From: Caulobacter endophyticus
GTDB taxonomy: Bacteria; Pseudomonadota; Alphaproteobacteria; Caulobacterales; Caulobacteraceae
NCBI RefSeq assembly: GCF_003116815.1
Contig: NZ_QDKQ01000014.1
Span: forward strand, 62,001 to 126,000
DNA length: 64,000 bases
Direction: 5' to 3'
Below the pieces are notes generated by a model. That model was not told the DNA's origin. It made no database searches and saw only the letters and a list, made by a program, of their open reading frames with translations. Shown in pieces: positions 53,400 through 63,479 of the stretch. Positions within the stretch are counted from its first letter, which is position 1; the number at the start of each line of letters is the position of its first letter. Position numbers and translations under genes: made by a program.

Positions 53400-54356
53400 C
53401 TAGATCCTCGACCACATCGCCGGCCGCTCGGGCGCAGCGCCCAGCCGGTCCAGGGTCGCCGAGCGCAGGGCGACGATCCCGCCTTCCAGCGCGCGCCAGG
53501 CCTTCATCCGCCCACTGACGACCACGCGTTCGTCCCAGGCCGCTGGGCCGGCCGAGACCACGTCCAGGCCGATCTGGCGATAGACGCCGCGCGCGGCCGC
53601 GATCGCCCAGGCCGAGCGGACGGGCAGGTCGCGCAGGCCCCAGCGGGCCGAGGCGTAGTAGGGCTCGGCGGCCTCGACCAGGCGGCGGGCGAGGGCGGCG
53701 ACGTCGGCGCGGCGGGAGGGATCGGTCAGTTGCGCGACCGGCAGGTTCAGCTCCGCCAGCCAGGCGCGGGGCACGTAGATCCGGTCGTTGCGGGCGTCCT
53801 CGACGATGTCGCGGGCGATATTGGTCAGCTGGAACCCGAGGCCCAGGTCCTGGGCCCGGCGCAGGGTGGCGAGATCCGAAGCCGGTACGCCCATGACGAT
53901 GGCCATCATGGCGCCGACCACGCCGGCCACGCCCCAGCAATAGGCCAGCAGGTCTTCCAGGGTGGCATAGCTCCGGCCCTCGACGTCCATGGAAAAGCCG
54001 TCGATCAGGTCCAGCGCATAGCGCTCGGGAATGCCACGCCGCAGGGCCACGGTCTGGAAGGCGGCGAACACCGGATCGGTGGGGGTCTCGCCGGCCAAGG
54101 CGCTGCGGGTCTGGGCGTAGAGCGCTTCCAGTCGCGCCGGCGCGTCGGCCACGGGGCTCATGCCGTGGCCCAGGGTCTGGCCGTCGATGACGTCGTCGCA
54201 GTGCCGGCACCAGGCGTAGAGCATCTCGGCGTCGGCGCGGGTCTGGGCGTCGAACAGGGCGGCGGCCGCTGCGAAGCTCTTGCTGCCCTTCTGGATCGCC
54301 TCGCGGCTCTGGGCCTCGAGATTGGAGGCTTCGATATCGGCTTCGAGCGCGCTCAT
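53400..54356 (-). CDS. crtB: Phytoene synthase
   Basis: 318 aa from the ATG at 54354-54356, overlapping the crtI stop by four bases. Trans-isoprenyl diphosphate synthase (head-to-head) motifs: the first Asp-rich site CRHCDDVIDG, a second Asp-rich site LTNIARDIVEDARNDRIYVP, and MDVEGRSYATLEDLLAYCWG then VAGVVGAMM. It joins two geranylgeranyl diphosphates to phytoene. It is the third gene of the crtY-crtI-crtB operon. crtE is not in the window. Confidence 0.93.
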   Translation of the reverse strand: MSALEADIEASNLEAQSREAIQKGSKSFAAAAALFDAQTRADAEMLYAWCRHCDDVIDGQTLGHGMSPVADAPARLEALYAQTRSALAGETPTDPVFAAFQTVALRRGIPERYALDLIDGFSMDVEGRSYATLEDLLAYCWGVAGVVGAMMAIVMGVPASDLATLRRAQDLGLGFQLTNIARDIVEDARNDRIYVPRAWLAELNLPVAQLTDPSRRADVAALARRLVEAAEPYYASARWGLRDLPVRSAWAIAAARGVYRQIGLDVVSAGPAAWDERVVVSGRMKAWRALEGGIVALRSATLDRLGAAPERPAMWSRI

Positions 54357-55876
54357 TCGGCGGCCGGAGCTGCGGTGGCGAAGTCGTCGATCATCAACCC
54401 GGCCGTAGCCTTGGCGCTGCCCACCACGCCGGGGATGCCCGCGCCCGGATGGGTGCCGGCGCCGACGAAATAGAGGTTCGGGATCACGTCGTCGCGGTTG
54501 TGGGTGCGGAAGAAGGCGCTCTGGGTCAGGATCGGCTCCAGCGAGAAGGCCGCGCCCTTCCAGGCGTTGAGGTCCTTCACGAAGTCGTCCGGCGTGATGA
54601 AGCGGCTGGTGACCAGGTCGGCGGTCAGGTCCGGGACGTAGTGCTTTTCCAGATAGGCCAGGATGCGGTCGCGATACTTGGGGCCTTCGACCGACCAGTC
54701 GATGTCGGCCGTCTGCAGGTTGGGCACCGGCGAGAGAGCGTAGAACGTCGAGCAGCCTTCCGGGGCCATGGCCGGATCGCTGGCGGTGGGGTGGTGCAGA
54801 TAGAGCGAGAAGTCCTCGGCCAGGGCGTTCTTGCCGTAGATCTCGCCGATCAGCTCGCGATAGCGGTTGCCGAAGCAGATGGTGTGGTGGCGGATCTCGG
54901 GATGCTGGGTCTTGAGGCCGAAATAGACCACGAACAGCGACGGGCTCCAGCGCTTGTTCTCCAGCGCCTTGCCGACCTTCTGGCCGCGCGGCTCCTCGCG
55001 CAGCAGGTGACGGTAGGTGTGCATGACGTCGGCGTTGGAGGCGACTGTGTCGAAGGCCTCGAAGCCTTCCTTGGTGACGACGCCGGTGACGCGGCCCTCG
55101 CGCACGGCGATGCGCTCGACAGGGCGGGAGAGATGCAGCTTGCCGCCCAGGTCGGTGAACAGCTTGGCCAGGGCCCGCACCAGGGCGTGGGTGCCGCCGC
55201 GGGGGAACCACACGCCGCCGCGGCGCTCAAGCGCATGGATCAGGGCGTAGATCGACGAGGTGGCGAAAGGGCTGCCGCCGACCAGCAGGCTGTGGAACGA
55301 CAGGGCCTGGCGGACATGTTCGTCCTTCACGAAGCCGGCGACCTTGTCATAGACGCTGCGCCAGGCCTGCAGCTTCATCAGCGACGGGGCGGCGGCGATC
55401 ATCGAGCCGAAGTCGAGGAAGGGCACGGCGCCCAGCTCGACATAACCCTTCTGGTACAGCTCTTCGGAATAGTCGTGGAAGCGGCGGTAGCCCTCGACAT
55501 CGGCAGGGTTGCGGGCGGCGATCTGGCGGTCCAGGCCTTCCTGGTCGTTGACGTAGTCGAAGACGTCGCCGTCTTCCCACAGCAGGCGGTAGAACGGATC
55601 GACCGGCAGCAGGTCGACATAGTCCTCGATCCGCTTGCCCGAGAGTTCGAACAACTCCTTGAGGCAATCGGGATCGGTGACGACCGTGGGACCAGCGTCG
55701 AAGGTGAAGCCATCCTGCTCCCAGACATAGGCGCGGCCGCCCGGCTTCTCGCGGCCCTCGAACAGGGTGACGTCGAAGCCCTGCGACTGCAGGCGCACCG
55801 CCAGCGACAGGCCGCCGAAGCCGGCGCCGATGACGGCCGCCTTGGGACGGGGCGGGACCGGGGCGTGGGCGTTCAT
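54353..55876 (-). CDS. crtI: Phytoene desaturase
   Basis: 507 aa. FAD-binding N-terminus AAVIGAGFGGLSLAVRLQSQ, GREKPGGRAYVWEQDGFTFD, AGPTVVTDP, and the C-terminal carotenoid desaturase signature NLYFVGAGTHPGAGIPGVVG. It performs up to four dehydrogenations of phytoene to lycopene. The ATG at 55874-55876 overlaps the crtY stop by four bases. Length is as usual (about 500). Confidence 0.95.
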   Translation of the reverse strand: MNAHAPVPPRPKAAVIGAGFGGLSLAVRLQSQGFDVTLFEGREKPGGRAYVWEQDGFTFDAGPTVVTDPDCLKELFELSGKRIEDYVDLLPVDPFYRLLWEDGDVFDYVNDQEGLDRQIAARNPADVEGYRRFHDYSEELYQKGYVELGAVPFLDFGSMIAAAPSLMKLQAWRSVYDKVAGFVKDEHVRQALSFHSLLVGGSPFATSSIYALIHALERRGGVWFPRGGTHALVRALAKLFTDLGGKLHLSRPVERIAVREGRVTGVVTKEGFEAFDTVASNADVMHTYRHLLREEPRGQKVGKALENKRWSPSLFVVYFGLKTQHPEIRHHTICFGNRYRELIGEIYGKNALAEDFSLYLHHPTASDPAMAPEGCSTFYALSPVPNLQTADIDWSVEGPKYRDRILAYLEKHYVPDLTADLVTSRFITPDDFVKDLNAWKGAAFSLEPILTQSAFFRTHNRDDVIPNLYFVGAGTHPGAGIPGVVGSAKATAGLMIDDFATAAPAAE

Positions 55877-57060
55877 GCGTCTTGTCCTCCGAACACGGAA
55901 TTCTCGCTTATGCACTTCATGGCGGTGCCGATCGGCACCGGCGGCTTGCCGATCAGCACCCGGGCCTTGTCGCGCCAGGTCAGCCTCGCCGCATAGAAGC
56001 GTTGGATCAGCGGGACCGACAAGCGGTAGAACCGCTCCAGCACCCGATAGCGCTCTTCCGGCGCGCAGGCGCGGAACAGCATGCGGTTGAGCAGGCGCAG
56101 GAAGCGCCGCTTGCGCCAGGCCGCCTTGGAATGGGCCTCGACGCAGGCGCGGACGCTGGCGCTGGTGATGCGGGGCAGGGCGGCGATCCTGTCGGCGAGG
56201 CGCGCGGCGTCGGGCAGGGAATAGCCGGTGGTCGGCTGGAAGAGGGCGGCGCGCAGGCCGACCTCCGCCACCTGCGGCCTGGCTTCCTGCCAATAGGCGT
56301 CGATGTCGCCGCCCAACGCGATGGGCAGCACGCCGTGCTCCTCGCGCTCGACGGCTTCGATGGTCCAGCCCTGGGACTTGGCGTAGTCGGCGATAGCGGC
56401 GCCCAGCGAGGCGCGATCCAGGCCCGGGCCGTCGCTGTAGCGGGTGTCCTCGATCAGCAGGCGGCGCTCGTCCAGCGGCAGGACGTAGACGAAGCGGTAG
56501 CCGTCGGTCTGCGGCACCGTGGCGTCCATGATGATGGGGGCGGAGAGGCCGTGGGGCGCGGACAGGCGCAGGTCCTGGCCCACGAACTTCTGCCAGCCCA
56601 GCGCCAGCCGCTTGCTGCGCCGCGCGCCGCGGCCGTCGATCACCGCGCCGGCGACGATGCGCCGGCCGTCGCCCAGGGTGACCTGATGCGGATTGACGTC
56701 GACCACGGCCACGCCTGTCCAGGCGTCGGGGCCGAGCATGCGGCTCACCACCGCGTGCAGGCGATTGGAGGTGATGGCGAGGTAGGGCGTGGGCAGGCGG
56801 CGGCTGTGGGCGGGAAAGCGCACCTCGTAGCCGGTCCAGCGATGCACGATCAGCGGCCGCAGCCAGCCGCCGATGGCCGCATCGACATCGGTCTCGAAGT
56901 GGCACCAGGTGTGCTCGCCGCCGATGGTCGCCTCGCGCTCCAGCAACAGCACGCGCAGGCCCGGCCGCAGCGCTTTCAGGCGCAGGGCGATCAGGCTGTT
57001 GGCCAGTCCGCCGCCCACCAGGACGACGTCGGCGCGAAGCGCTTCGGAAGCGGATTCCAT
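55873..57060 (-). CDS. crtY: Lycopene beta-cyclase
   Basis: 395 aa. CrtY features: dinucleotide-binding DVVLVGGGLANSLIALRL, GGEHTWCHFETD, VIDGRGA, HGLSAPIIMDATVPQTDGYR, FVYVLPLDERRLLIEDTRYSD, GVLPIALGGDIDAYW and FQPTTGYSLPDAARLA. It closes both ends of lycopene to beta-carotene. First gene of the minus-strand operon. Its presence without crtZ or crtW here means that any hydroxylation genes lie elsewhere. Confidence 0.93.
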   Translation of the reverse strand: MESASEALRADVVLVGGGLANSLIALRLKALRPGLRVLLLEREATIGGEHTWCHFETDVDAAIGGWLRPLIVHRWTGYEVRFPAHSRRLPTPYLAITSNRLHAVVSRMLGPDAWTGVAVVDVNPHQVTLGDGRRIVAGAVIDGRGARRSKRLALGWQKFVGQDLRLSAPHGLSAPIIMDATVPQTDGYRFVYVLPLDERRLLIEDTRYSDGPGLDRASLGAAIADYAKSQGWTIEAVEREEHGVLPIALGGDIDAYWQEARPQVAEVGLRAALFQPTTGYSLPDAARLADRIAALPRITSASVRACVEAHSKAAWRKRRFLRLLNRMLFRACAPEERYRVLERFYRLSVPLIQRFYAARLTWRDKARVLIGKPPVPIGTAMKCISENSVFGGQDA

Positions 57061-57183
57061 GGTTCTGGCTCTAGCACGAAAGAACGACGCTCACGCCAGC
57101 GCTATGCGTAAAGCGAGCGCCCGTTTGGGCGTTGCACCCAGGCGGTCGAGGCGATAGGGGAGCGCGCACAGGAGCGCCCCCAC

Positions 57184-58062
57184 ATGTCAGAAGCCGCCAT
57201 CATCGACGGGAAGGCCTTCGCCGCCCGCCTGCGCCAGACCATCGCCGCCGAGGTCGCGGTCCTGAAGGCCGAGCATGGCCTGACGCCCGGCCTTGCCGTC
57301 GTGCTGGTGGGCGAGGACCCGGCCAGCCAGGTCTATGTGCGCAGCAAGGGCGAGCAGACCCTGGAAGCGGGCATGCACTCCGAAACCCATCGCCTGCCGG
57401 CTGAAACCTCGCAGGCCGAACTGCTGGCCCTGGTCGAGCGGCTGAACTCCGATCCGGCCGTGCACGGCGTGCTGGTGCAGTTCCCGGTGCCCGATCACAT
57501 CAGCCAGGCCGCCGTGGTCGCGGCCATCTCGCCCGACAAGGACGTCGACGGCCTGACCGTGGCCAATGCCGGCCGCCTGGCCAGCGGCCTGCCGGCCCTG
57601 ACGCCCTGCACCCCGACCGGCTGCATGATGCTGCTGCGCGACCAACTGGGCGAACTGTCGGGCAAGCGCGCCGTGGTCATCGGCCGCTCGAACCTGATGG
57701 GCAAGCCGATGGCCCAACTGCTTCTGGCCGCCGACTGCACCGTCACCATCGCCCACTCGCGCACCAAGGACCTGCCGGCCGTCGTCCGCGAGGCCGATAT
57801 CGTCGTGGCCGCCGTCGGCCGTGCGCAGATGGTCAAGGCCGACTGGATCAAGCCGGGCGCGGTGGTCATCGACGTCGGCATCAACCGAATCCCCAAGGAA
57901 GACGGCAAGACCCGCCTGGTCGGCGATGTGGCCTTCGACGAGGTCAAGGCTGTGGCCTCGGCCATCACCCCCGTGCCCGGCGGCGTGGGCCCCATGACCA
58001 TCGCCTGCCTGCTGGCCAACACCGTGCTGGCCGCCAAGCGCCTGAACGGGATCGGCGAGTAG
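57184..58062 (+). CDS. folD: Bifunctional methylenetetrahydrofolate dehydrogenase/cyclohydrolase
   Basis: 292 aa. FolD motifs: [20 protein letters not shown] (with catalytic Tyr and Lys), [11 protein letters not shown] (usually QLPLP), [50 protein letters not shown] (NADP binding) and [19 protein letters not shown]. It interconverts 5,10-methylene- and 10-formyl-tetrahydrofolate in the cytoplasm. It is ended by the terminator at 58073. Confidence 0.96.
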   Translation: MSEAAIIDGKAFAARLRQTIAAEVAVLKAEHGLTPGLAVVLVGEDPASQVYVRSKGEQTLEAGMHSETHRLPAETSQAELLALVERLNSDPAVHGVLVQFPVPDHISQAAVVAAISPDKDVDGLTVANAGRLASGLPALTPCTPTGCMMLLRDQLGELSGKRAVVIGRSNLMGKPMAQLLLAADCTVTIAHSRTKDLPAVVREADIVVAAVGRAQMVKADWIKPGAVVIDVGINRIPKEDGKTRLVGDVAFDEVKAVASAITPVPGGVGPMTIACLLANTVLAAKRLNGIGE

Positions 58063-58072
58063 CCGGAACGAA

Positions 58073-58107
58073 GAAAGCCGGGGCGAGGGCCCCGGCTTTC
58101 CTGTTTT
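58073..58107 (+). terminator. Rho-independent terminator of folD
   Basis: GAAAGCCGGGGC, loop GAGG, GCCCCGGCTTTC, then CTGTTTT: 12-bp perfect stem with a T-run, ten bases after the folD stop. Confidence 0.9.
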
Positions 58108-58128
58108 CAGCTTATGGATCCTGGCCGA

Positions 58129-58608
58129 TCAGCCGGCCAGATATTCGGCCACGCGGCCTTCCAGCTCCAGCGCCAGGGCGCGGCCCACGGGGTGCTCGTC
58201 GGTCTTGATGTCGTCGCGGACGCAGGCCTTGATCGCGTCGATGTGGGCGTCGACCAGGAACATCGGCGCCTGCAGGCGGGTGGCCGGATCGTCGATCAGC
58301 TTGCACAGCGAAGCGGCCAGGCGCGTGATCAGCGGAAACTCGTAGGTGGCGCCCAGGCCCTTCAGGTCGTGGGCGCGCAGGTAGAGGGTCTCGACCGTCT
58401 GGGCGTTGAGGCCGTCGGCGCGCACGCCCTGGCGGGCGGCTTCCAGCTTGACGATCTCGTCGTTGAGCCACTGGGCGAAATTACCCGAAAGGCTCTTGAG
58501 CGCGGCTTCGGCCTTGGCGATCGCGGCCATGTCGATGCCGCCGCGTCCGCCCACCTTGAGCTTGAGCATGTTCGGCACCTGGATCACCTCAGCGGTGGGC
58601 TTGTTCAT
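58129..58608 (-). CDS. Hpt (histidine phosphotransfer) domain protein
   Basis: 159 aa. The Hpt signature AHDLKGLGATYEFPLITRLA lies at about residues 78-97, with the phosphorylatable His in RAHDLKG. A four-helix bundle surrounds it (LNDEIVKLEAARQG, LDAHIDAI-like helix VDAHIDAIKACVRDD). The ATG has a good GGAGGCG upstream. It passes phosphate between hybrid kinases and response regulators; which phosphorelay cannot be told. It is a different family from the dimeric ChpT. Confidence 0.82.
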   Translation of the reverse strand: MNKPTAEVIQVPNMLKLKVGGRGGIDMAAIAKAEAALKSLSGNFAQWLNDEIVKLEAARQGVRADGLNAQTVETLYLRAHDLKGLGATYEFPLITRLAASLCKLIDDPATRLQAPMFLVDAHIDAIKACVRDDIKTDEHPVGRALALELEGRVAEYLAG

Positions 58609-58721
58609 CGGGTCGCCTCCCCGTCGGCGTTACTTAGGGAACGGTCACACGACAGGCGTTAACAATGAGTGAGACGAAGGTTTCACTCCACAGCCAAGCG
58701 TCGGGTTTCCGACGTTCCCGG

Positions 58722-59501
58722 CTAGGCCGAGAACTGTTCTGTCAGTACGCGCTCCTCGAGACTGCGGCCCGCGTCGAACAGCATCGACAGGGTCGAACCC
58801 CGGTCCTCGGAGATATGCACCTCGACGACGTCGCGGACTTCATAGTTGTCGGCCACGGCGCTGACAGGTCTCTTATCGCATTCCAGCACCTCGAACGTCA
58901 CCCTCGCGCTCTGCGGCAAAAGCGCGCCCCGCCACCGCCTGGGTCGAAAAGCGCTGATCGGGGTCAGGGCCAGCACCTGGGCGCCGAGAGGGATGATCGG
59001 CCCGTGAGCCGAGAGATTGTAGGCGGTCGAGCCGGCCGGAGTCGCCACCAGGGCGCCGTCGCAGACCAGTTCGCCCATCCGCACCTTGCCGTCGATCGAG
59101 ATGCGCAGCTTGGCCGTCTGGCGGGTCTGGCGCAGCATCGAAACCTCGTTGATGGCCAGCGCCCGGTGCTGGCGACGGCGCGAGTCGATGGCGACCATGG
59201 CCAGGGGGTGGATGACGGCGCGTTCGGCGGCGTTGATCCGCCCCAGCAGGTCGTCCTCGCTGTACTCGTTCATCAGGAAGCCGACCGAGCCGCGGTTCAT
59301 GCCGTAGATCGGCTTCTGGTTCAGGATCGTCTCGTGCAGCATTTCCAGCATGAAGCCGTCGCCGCCGAGGGCGACGACGATCTGGGCGTCATCGCCGGCG
59401 TCGCCGTAGCGGGCGGCCAGGCGCTCGCGGGCTTCCTGGGCTTCGGGGCGGTCGCTGGCCTTGAAGGTCAGGCGAGTCGAGTACGGCTGGGCTTGGAACA
59501 T
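58722..59501 (-). CDS. nadK: NAD kinase
   Basis: 259 aa. Family motif [15 protein letters not shown] (GGDG), [15 protein letters not shown] (NRG), the NE motif [32 protein letters not shown] and [18 protein letters not shown]. It phosphorylates NAD to NADP with ATP or polyphosphate. The length agrees with alphaproteobacterial enzymes. The 60 bp before it contain no other feature. Confidence 0.94.
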   Translation of the reverse strand: MFQAQPYSTRLTFKASDRPEAQEARERLAARYGDAGDDAQIVVALGGDGFMLEMLHETILNQKPIYGMNRGSVGFLMNEYSEDDLLGRINAAERAVIHPLAMVAIDSRRRQHRALAINEVSMLRQTRQTAKLRISIDGKVRMGELVCDGALVATPAGSTAYNLSAHGPIIPLGAQVLALTPISAFRPRRWRGALLPQSARVTFEVLECDKRPVSAVADNYEVRDVVEVHISEDRGSTLSMLFDAGRSLEERVLTEQFSA

Positions 59502-59560
59502 GCCGCCCCAAGTGGCGGGATCGCCGCTTGCTTGTCAAACGGCGGTCTTGCCTGACTCCG

Positions 59561-60682
59561 TCAGGCGGCGCTGACGGCCTGACGGAAGGCCATGGCGGCG
59601 ATGTCGGGACGGAACGGGCCGAAGGCGCCGCTGGCCTTGCGGGCGGCTTCGGCGCCGCCGCCGGGACGGCCGCCGTTCAGCTGGCGCACATGCTCCAGAA
59701 TGGTCGGAAAGACACTGCGGTCGATGCCGACGGCCGAGCAGGCCAGGGCCAGCAGTTCGGGGCGGTTGCTGTCGATGGCTCGGCGCACCTGGCGCACGTC
59801 GAAGCGGCCTAGGCGCGCCATGGCGAACACGAACAGCGGCAGCCGGCCTTCGCGCAGCACCCGCAGCAGGTAGCCGGGCCGCAGCTGGCCGGCGGCGTCG
59901 AGCTTCTCGACCAGCGCCGCCTCCATTTCCTCGCGATCGGCCTCGTCCTCGATGGCCAGGGCGGCGGGGGCGGAGGGCAGCAGCCCCAGGTGCGCGGCGT
60001 GGGTGGCCTCGTCGACGGCGGCCTGCATTCTGGCCGGGTCGAGGTCGAAGCGCCCGGTCAGCGCTTCGCGCAGGGCGCGGCCGACCCACAGATAGAGCTG
60101 TTCGGCCAGCAGGGGCGACAGGCCGGGGTGGCGGGCGAGGGGCGAGCGGAGGGCCACGACCTCCTTGGCCTGGGCCACCAGGCGGCCCATGGCGTCCTGG
60201 TTGATCTCGGCGGTGGCGTTCCCGGCCAGGGCGGTCATCACCGCCGGCTCGCTCTGCGACAGGATGGCCTCGACCACGGGCGCGCGCAGGTTCGGGCGGC
60301 GGGCGACCTCGATCTGATGTTCGAGCGTGGCCTGCACCAGCAGGCGGATCAGGTCGTGGTCCTGCAGCACCGGGCTGCGGGCGATGATCGGGCGGGCGAT
60401 CTCGATCTCGTCGAGGGCCAGGATGTTGACCAGGGCCGACGGGGCCCAGGCCGCGTCGGCCAGACGCTCGGCCAGGCGCTGGCGGATCTCGCGCTCGGCC
60501 TCGACCACCAGGGTCATGAAGATCGAATCGAGAAGGACCTGGATCTCGGGCGCGGCCGGCTTGCCTTGCGCCTCTCCGGTTTCGCAAAGGTCGACAATGC
60601 CGGCGAGCAGCCGCTCACGGTCCTCCGGCTCGCGGCTGCGGGCCAGGGAAAGAAGCTCGGCGGTCTGGGCGGCCTGGCTCAC
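59561..60682 (-). CDS. DUF2336 domain protein
   Basis: 373 aa from the GTG at 60680-60682, which has GAGGAGG five bases upstream; the frame is open further but in the glpK promoter. Helical repeats typical of DUF2336, a family of alphaproteobacterial proteins with HEAT-like units: LADAAWAPSALVNILALDEI, EIARPIIARSPVLQDHDLIR, ILSQSEPAVMTALAGNATAE and FAMARLGRFDVRQVRRAIDS. Function is unknown. It ends FRPDIAAMAFRQAVSAA. It is divergent from glpK across 143 bp. Confidence 0.8.
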   Translation of the reverse strand: MSQAAQTAELLSLARSREPEDRERLLAGIVDLCETGEAQGKPAAPEIQVLLDSIFMTLVVEAEREIRQRLAERLADAAWAPSALVNILALDEIEIARPIIARSPVLQDHDLIRLLVQATLEHQIEVARRPNLRAPVVEAILSQSEPAVMTALAGNATAEINQDAMGRLVAQAKEVVALRSPLARHPGLSPLLAEQLYLWVGRALREALTGRFDLDPARMQAAVDEATHAAHLGLLPSAPAALAIEDEADREEMEAALVEKLDAAGQLRPGYLLRVLREGRLPLFVFAMARLGRFDVRQVRRAIDSNRPELLALACSAVGIDRSVFPTILEHVRQLNGGRPGGGAEAARKASGAFGPFRPDIAAMAFRQAVSAA

Positions 60683-60825
60683 AACCCTCCTCGGGCGCCA
60701 AACGGGACTGTGGGCACCTTGGTGTTCCCAGATGAAAACATGCTTAAACAGGTCAAGCCATGGAACCGGGAGACTAGCGGCGCTCTGTCGCAGGTGAATC
60801 CGGGGGCGTGAAAGAGGAAACGCGT

Positions 60826-62319
60826 ATGGGGCGAGCACTGATCCTGGCTCTTGACCAGGGAACGACCAGCACCCGGGCCATCCTGTTCGATCACGAGGGC
60901 CGGGCGGTGGCCGAGGCCGGGCGTCCGCTGCGCCAGAGCTATCCCCATGACGGCTGGGTCGAGCACGACGCCGAGGAGATCGCGGCGGCCTGCGTGGCGG
61001 TTATCCGCGAGGCGGTCGAAAAGTCGGGCGCAGCGCTCGACGAGGTCGTGGCGCTTGGCATCACCAACCAGCGCGAGACCGTGGTGGTCTGGGACAAGTC
61101 CACCGGCCGCCCGATCCATCCGGCTATCGTGTGGCAGGACCGCCGCACCGCCGAGATCTGCGAGAAACTTCGCAAGGACGGCAAGGAAGCGCAGGTGACT
61201 GCCGTCACCGGCCTGCTGCTCGATCCCTATTTCTCGGCGACCAAGATCGCCTGGCTGCTCGACAACGTGCCCGGCGCCCGCGCCAAGGCCGAGGCCGGCC
61301 GGTTGCTGGCCGGGACGATGGATGCGTGGACGATCTGGAAGCTCACGGGCGGCGCGCGCCACGTCACCGACGCGACCAACGCCTCGCGAACCCTGCTGTT
61401 CGATATCCAGGCCCAGGACTGGTCGGACGAGATGCTGGAGCTGTTCGGCGTGCCGCGCTCGCTGCTGCCGGAGGTTCTGGACTGCGCGGCCGACTTCGGC
61501 GAGGTCGGCGCCCAGGTGCTGGGCCGCCCGCTGCCGATCCGCGGCGTGGCCGGCGACCAGCAGGCGGCGCTGATGGGGCAGGGCTGCATCCATCCCGGCG
61601 AGATGAAGGCCACCTACGGCACCGGCTGCTTCATGCTGATCAACACCGGGACCACCCGGGCGGTCTCGGCCTCGCGCCTGCTGACCACCGTGGCGGCGCG
61701 GGTGGACGGCCAGGCGACCTACGCCCTGGAAGGCTCGATCTTCGTGGCCGGCGCGGCGATCCAGTGGCTGGGCGAGGGGCTGGGCATCACCGGCGGTCCG
61801 CGCGCCGCCGAGGCCCTGGCCCGCGCGGCCAAGGCCGACCACGGCGTTGTCGTGGTGCCCGCCTTCACTGGTCTGGGCGCGCCCTGGTGGGACGCCAAGG
61901 CGCGGGGGGCGATCTTCGGCCTGACCCGCGACGCCGGCCTGCCCGAGATCGCCGCCGCCACCTACGACGCCTGCGCCCTGCAGAGCCGTGACCTTATCGA
62001 GGCCATGCGGGCCGACGCGCCCGACGCCTTCCTCGGCGAGGCCCGATTGCGTATCGACGGCGGCATGTCCAAGAGCGCCTGGTTCAGCCAGCGTCTCTCG
62101 GACCTGACGGGCCTGCCGGTGGCGCGGTCGAGCTATCAGGAGACCACGGCGCTCGGCGCGGCGCTGTTCGCGGGGCTGGGGGCGGGGGTCTATGAGACGC
62201 TGGAGGACGCCGCCAGGGCGCGCCCTTCGGCCGAGGACCTGAAACCCGCCATGGCCGTCCACGCCCGCGAAGCGGCTTATGCTCGCTGGCTGGACGCGGC
62301 GCCCCGCGTTCGCTCCTGA
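60826..62319 (+). CDS. glpK: Glycerol kinase
   Basis: 497 aa from the ATG at 60826 (AAGAGG at 60812-60817). FGGY-kinase motifs: ALDQGTTSTRAILFD, GITNQRETVVVWDKSTGRPI, VWQDRRTA, GVAGDQQAALMGQGC, the catalytic-Asp segment GDQQAA, YGTGCFMLINTG, FTGLGAPWWDAKARG and LRIDGGMSKSAWF. It phosphorylates glycerol to glycerol-3-phosphate. No glpF or glpD gene is adjacent. Confidence 0.95.
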   Translation: MGRALILALDQGTTSTRAILFDHEGRAVAEAGRPLRQSYPHDGWVEHDAEEIAAACVAVIREAVEKSGAALDEVVALGITNQRETVVVWDKSTGRPIHPAIVWQDRRTAEICEKLRKDGKEAQVTAVTGLLLDPYFSATKIAWLLDNVPGARAKAEAGRLLAGTMDAWTIWKLTGGARHVTDATNASRTLLFDIQAQDWSDEMLELFGVPRSLLPEVLDCAADFGEVGAQVLGRPLPIRGVAGDQQAALMGQGCIHPGEMKATYGTGCFMLINTGTTRAVSASRLLTTVAARVDGQATYALEGSIFVAGAAIQWLGEGLGITGGPRAAEALARAAKADHGVVVVPAFTGLGAPWWDAKARGAIFGLTRDAGLPEIAAATYDACALQSRDLIEAMRADAPDAFLGEARLRIDGGMSKSAWFSQRLSDLTGLPVARSSYQETTALGAALFAGLGAGVYETLEDAARARPSAEDLKPAMAVHAREAAYARWLDAAPRVRS

Positions 62320-62424
62320 AATCCCAAATCGCGCTGCGCGTCGCCGAAGACGTCTCGCCAACCTGGGCGGGCATTGCTATGACATCGCTGTCATAAGCAA
62401 GAACCAAAAAGGGAGGCCTGACGC

Positions 62425-63462
62425 ATGACCGCGACGCGCCGCACCGTCACGCTGGCTCTGGGAGCTGGCGCCGCCATCGCCGCCGGAGGCCTTTCCATGT
62501 CCGCTGAAGTCGCAGCCCGCCCGACCCTGGGTTCGATCCGCCGCCTGTCGCCCGCGCTCGACGCGGTGATCGCCCCCGACGCCAGGATCGAGACGCTGGC
62601 CGACGGCTTTGTCTGGTCCGAAGGGCCGGTGTGGGTGAAGGAAGGCCGCTACCTCGTCTTCTCGGACGTGCCGGCCAACATCATGTATCGCTGGAGCGAG
62701 CAGGACGGCAAAAGCGTCTTCCTTTCGCCCTCCGGCTATGACGGTCCGCCGACCAAGATTTTCCGCGAGCCGGGCTCGAACGGCATGGCCCTGGACGCCA
62801 AGGGCGACCTCTTGGTCTGCAATCATGGCTATCGGGCGATCACGAAGCTCGATCTGAAGACCAAGGCCCGTTCGGTCGTCGTCGACCGCTATCAGGGCAA
62901 GCGCTTCAACAGTCCCAACGATCTGGCCGTGGCCAAGTCGGGCGCGATCTACTTCACCGATCCGCCCTATGGCCTTGAGGGGCTGGACGCCTCGCCGGTC
63001 AAGGAACTGGCCTTCAACGGCGTCTACCTGCTGCGCACCGACGGTTCGCTGGCGGTGGTCGACGACAAGTTGACCTTCCCCAACGGCGTGGCCCTGAGCC
63101 CCGACGAGAAGCGCCTCTACGTGGCCGTCTCCGATCCTGGCGGGCCGGTGATCATGGCCTACGACCTGGGCGCCGACGGCCTGCCGACCTCGCGCCAGGT
63201 GTTCTTCGACGCGGCCGCCCTGCACAAGGCCGGCGGTCCGGGCCTGCCCGACGGCATGTGCCTGGACACAGAGGGGCGGCTCTACGCCACCGGCCCGGGC
63301 GGCGTTTTGGTGATCGCTCCAGCGGGCGACCTGATCGGCGTGATCGAGACCGGCGGTCCGATCGCCAACTGCGCCTTCGGCGAGGACGGCAGGACCCTCT
63401 TCCTGACCGCCGACAAGACCTTGGCCAGGGTGCGGCTGAAGACGACCGGACTGGTCTGGTAG
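62425..63462 (+). CDS. SMP-30/gluconolactonase-like secreted protein
   Basis: 345 aa. Twin-arginine-like signal (MTATRRTVTLALGAGAAIAA). Beta-propeller of the SMP-30/gluconolactonase type with metal-site segments DGFVWSEGPVWVKEG (Glu), FNSPNDLAVAKSGAIYFTDP (Asn), FPNGVALSPDEKRLYVAVSD (Asn) and GLPDGMCLDTEGRLY (Asp). It opens sugar lactones such as gluconolactone in the periplasm. Eighteen bases separate it from the Gfo/Idh/MocA gene, and the two would act on an aldose or lactone in sequence. Confidence 0.9.
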   Translation: MTATRRTVTLALGAGAAIAAGGLSMSAEVAARPTLGSIRRLSPALDAVIAPDARIETLADGFVWSEGPVWVKEGRYLVFSDVPANIMYRWSEQDGKSVFLSPSGYDGPPTKIFREPGSNGMALDAKGDLLVCNHGYRAITKLDLKTKARSVVVDRYQGKRFNSPNDLAVAKSGAIYFTDPPYGLEGLDASPVKELAFNGVYLLRTDGSLAVVDDKLTFPNGVALSPDEKRLYVAVSDPGGPVIMAYDLGADGLPTSRQVFFDAAALHKAGGPGLPDGMCLDTEGRLYATGPGGVLVIAPAGDLIGVIETGGPIANCAFGEDGRTLFLTADKTLARVRLKTTGLVW

Positions 63463-63479
63463 AGAAAGAGGAGAGGGCG

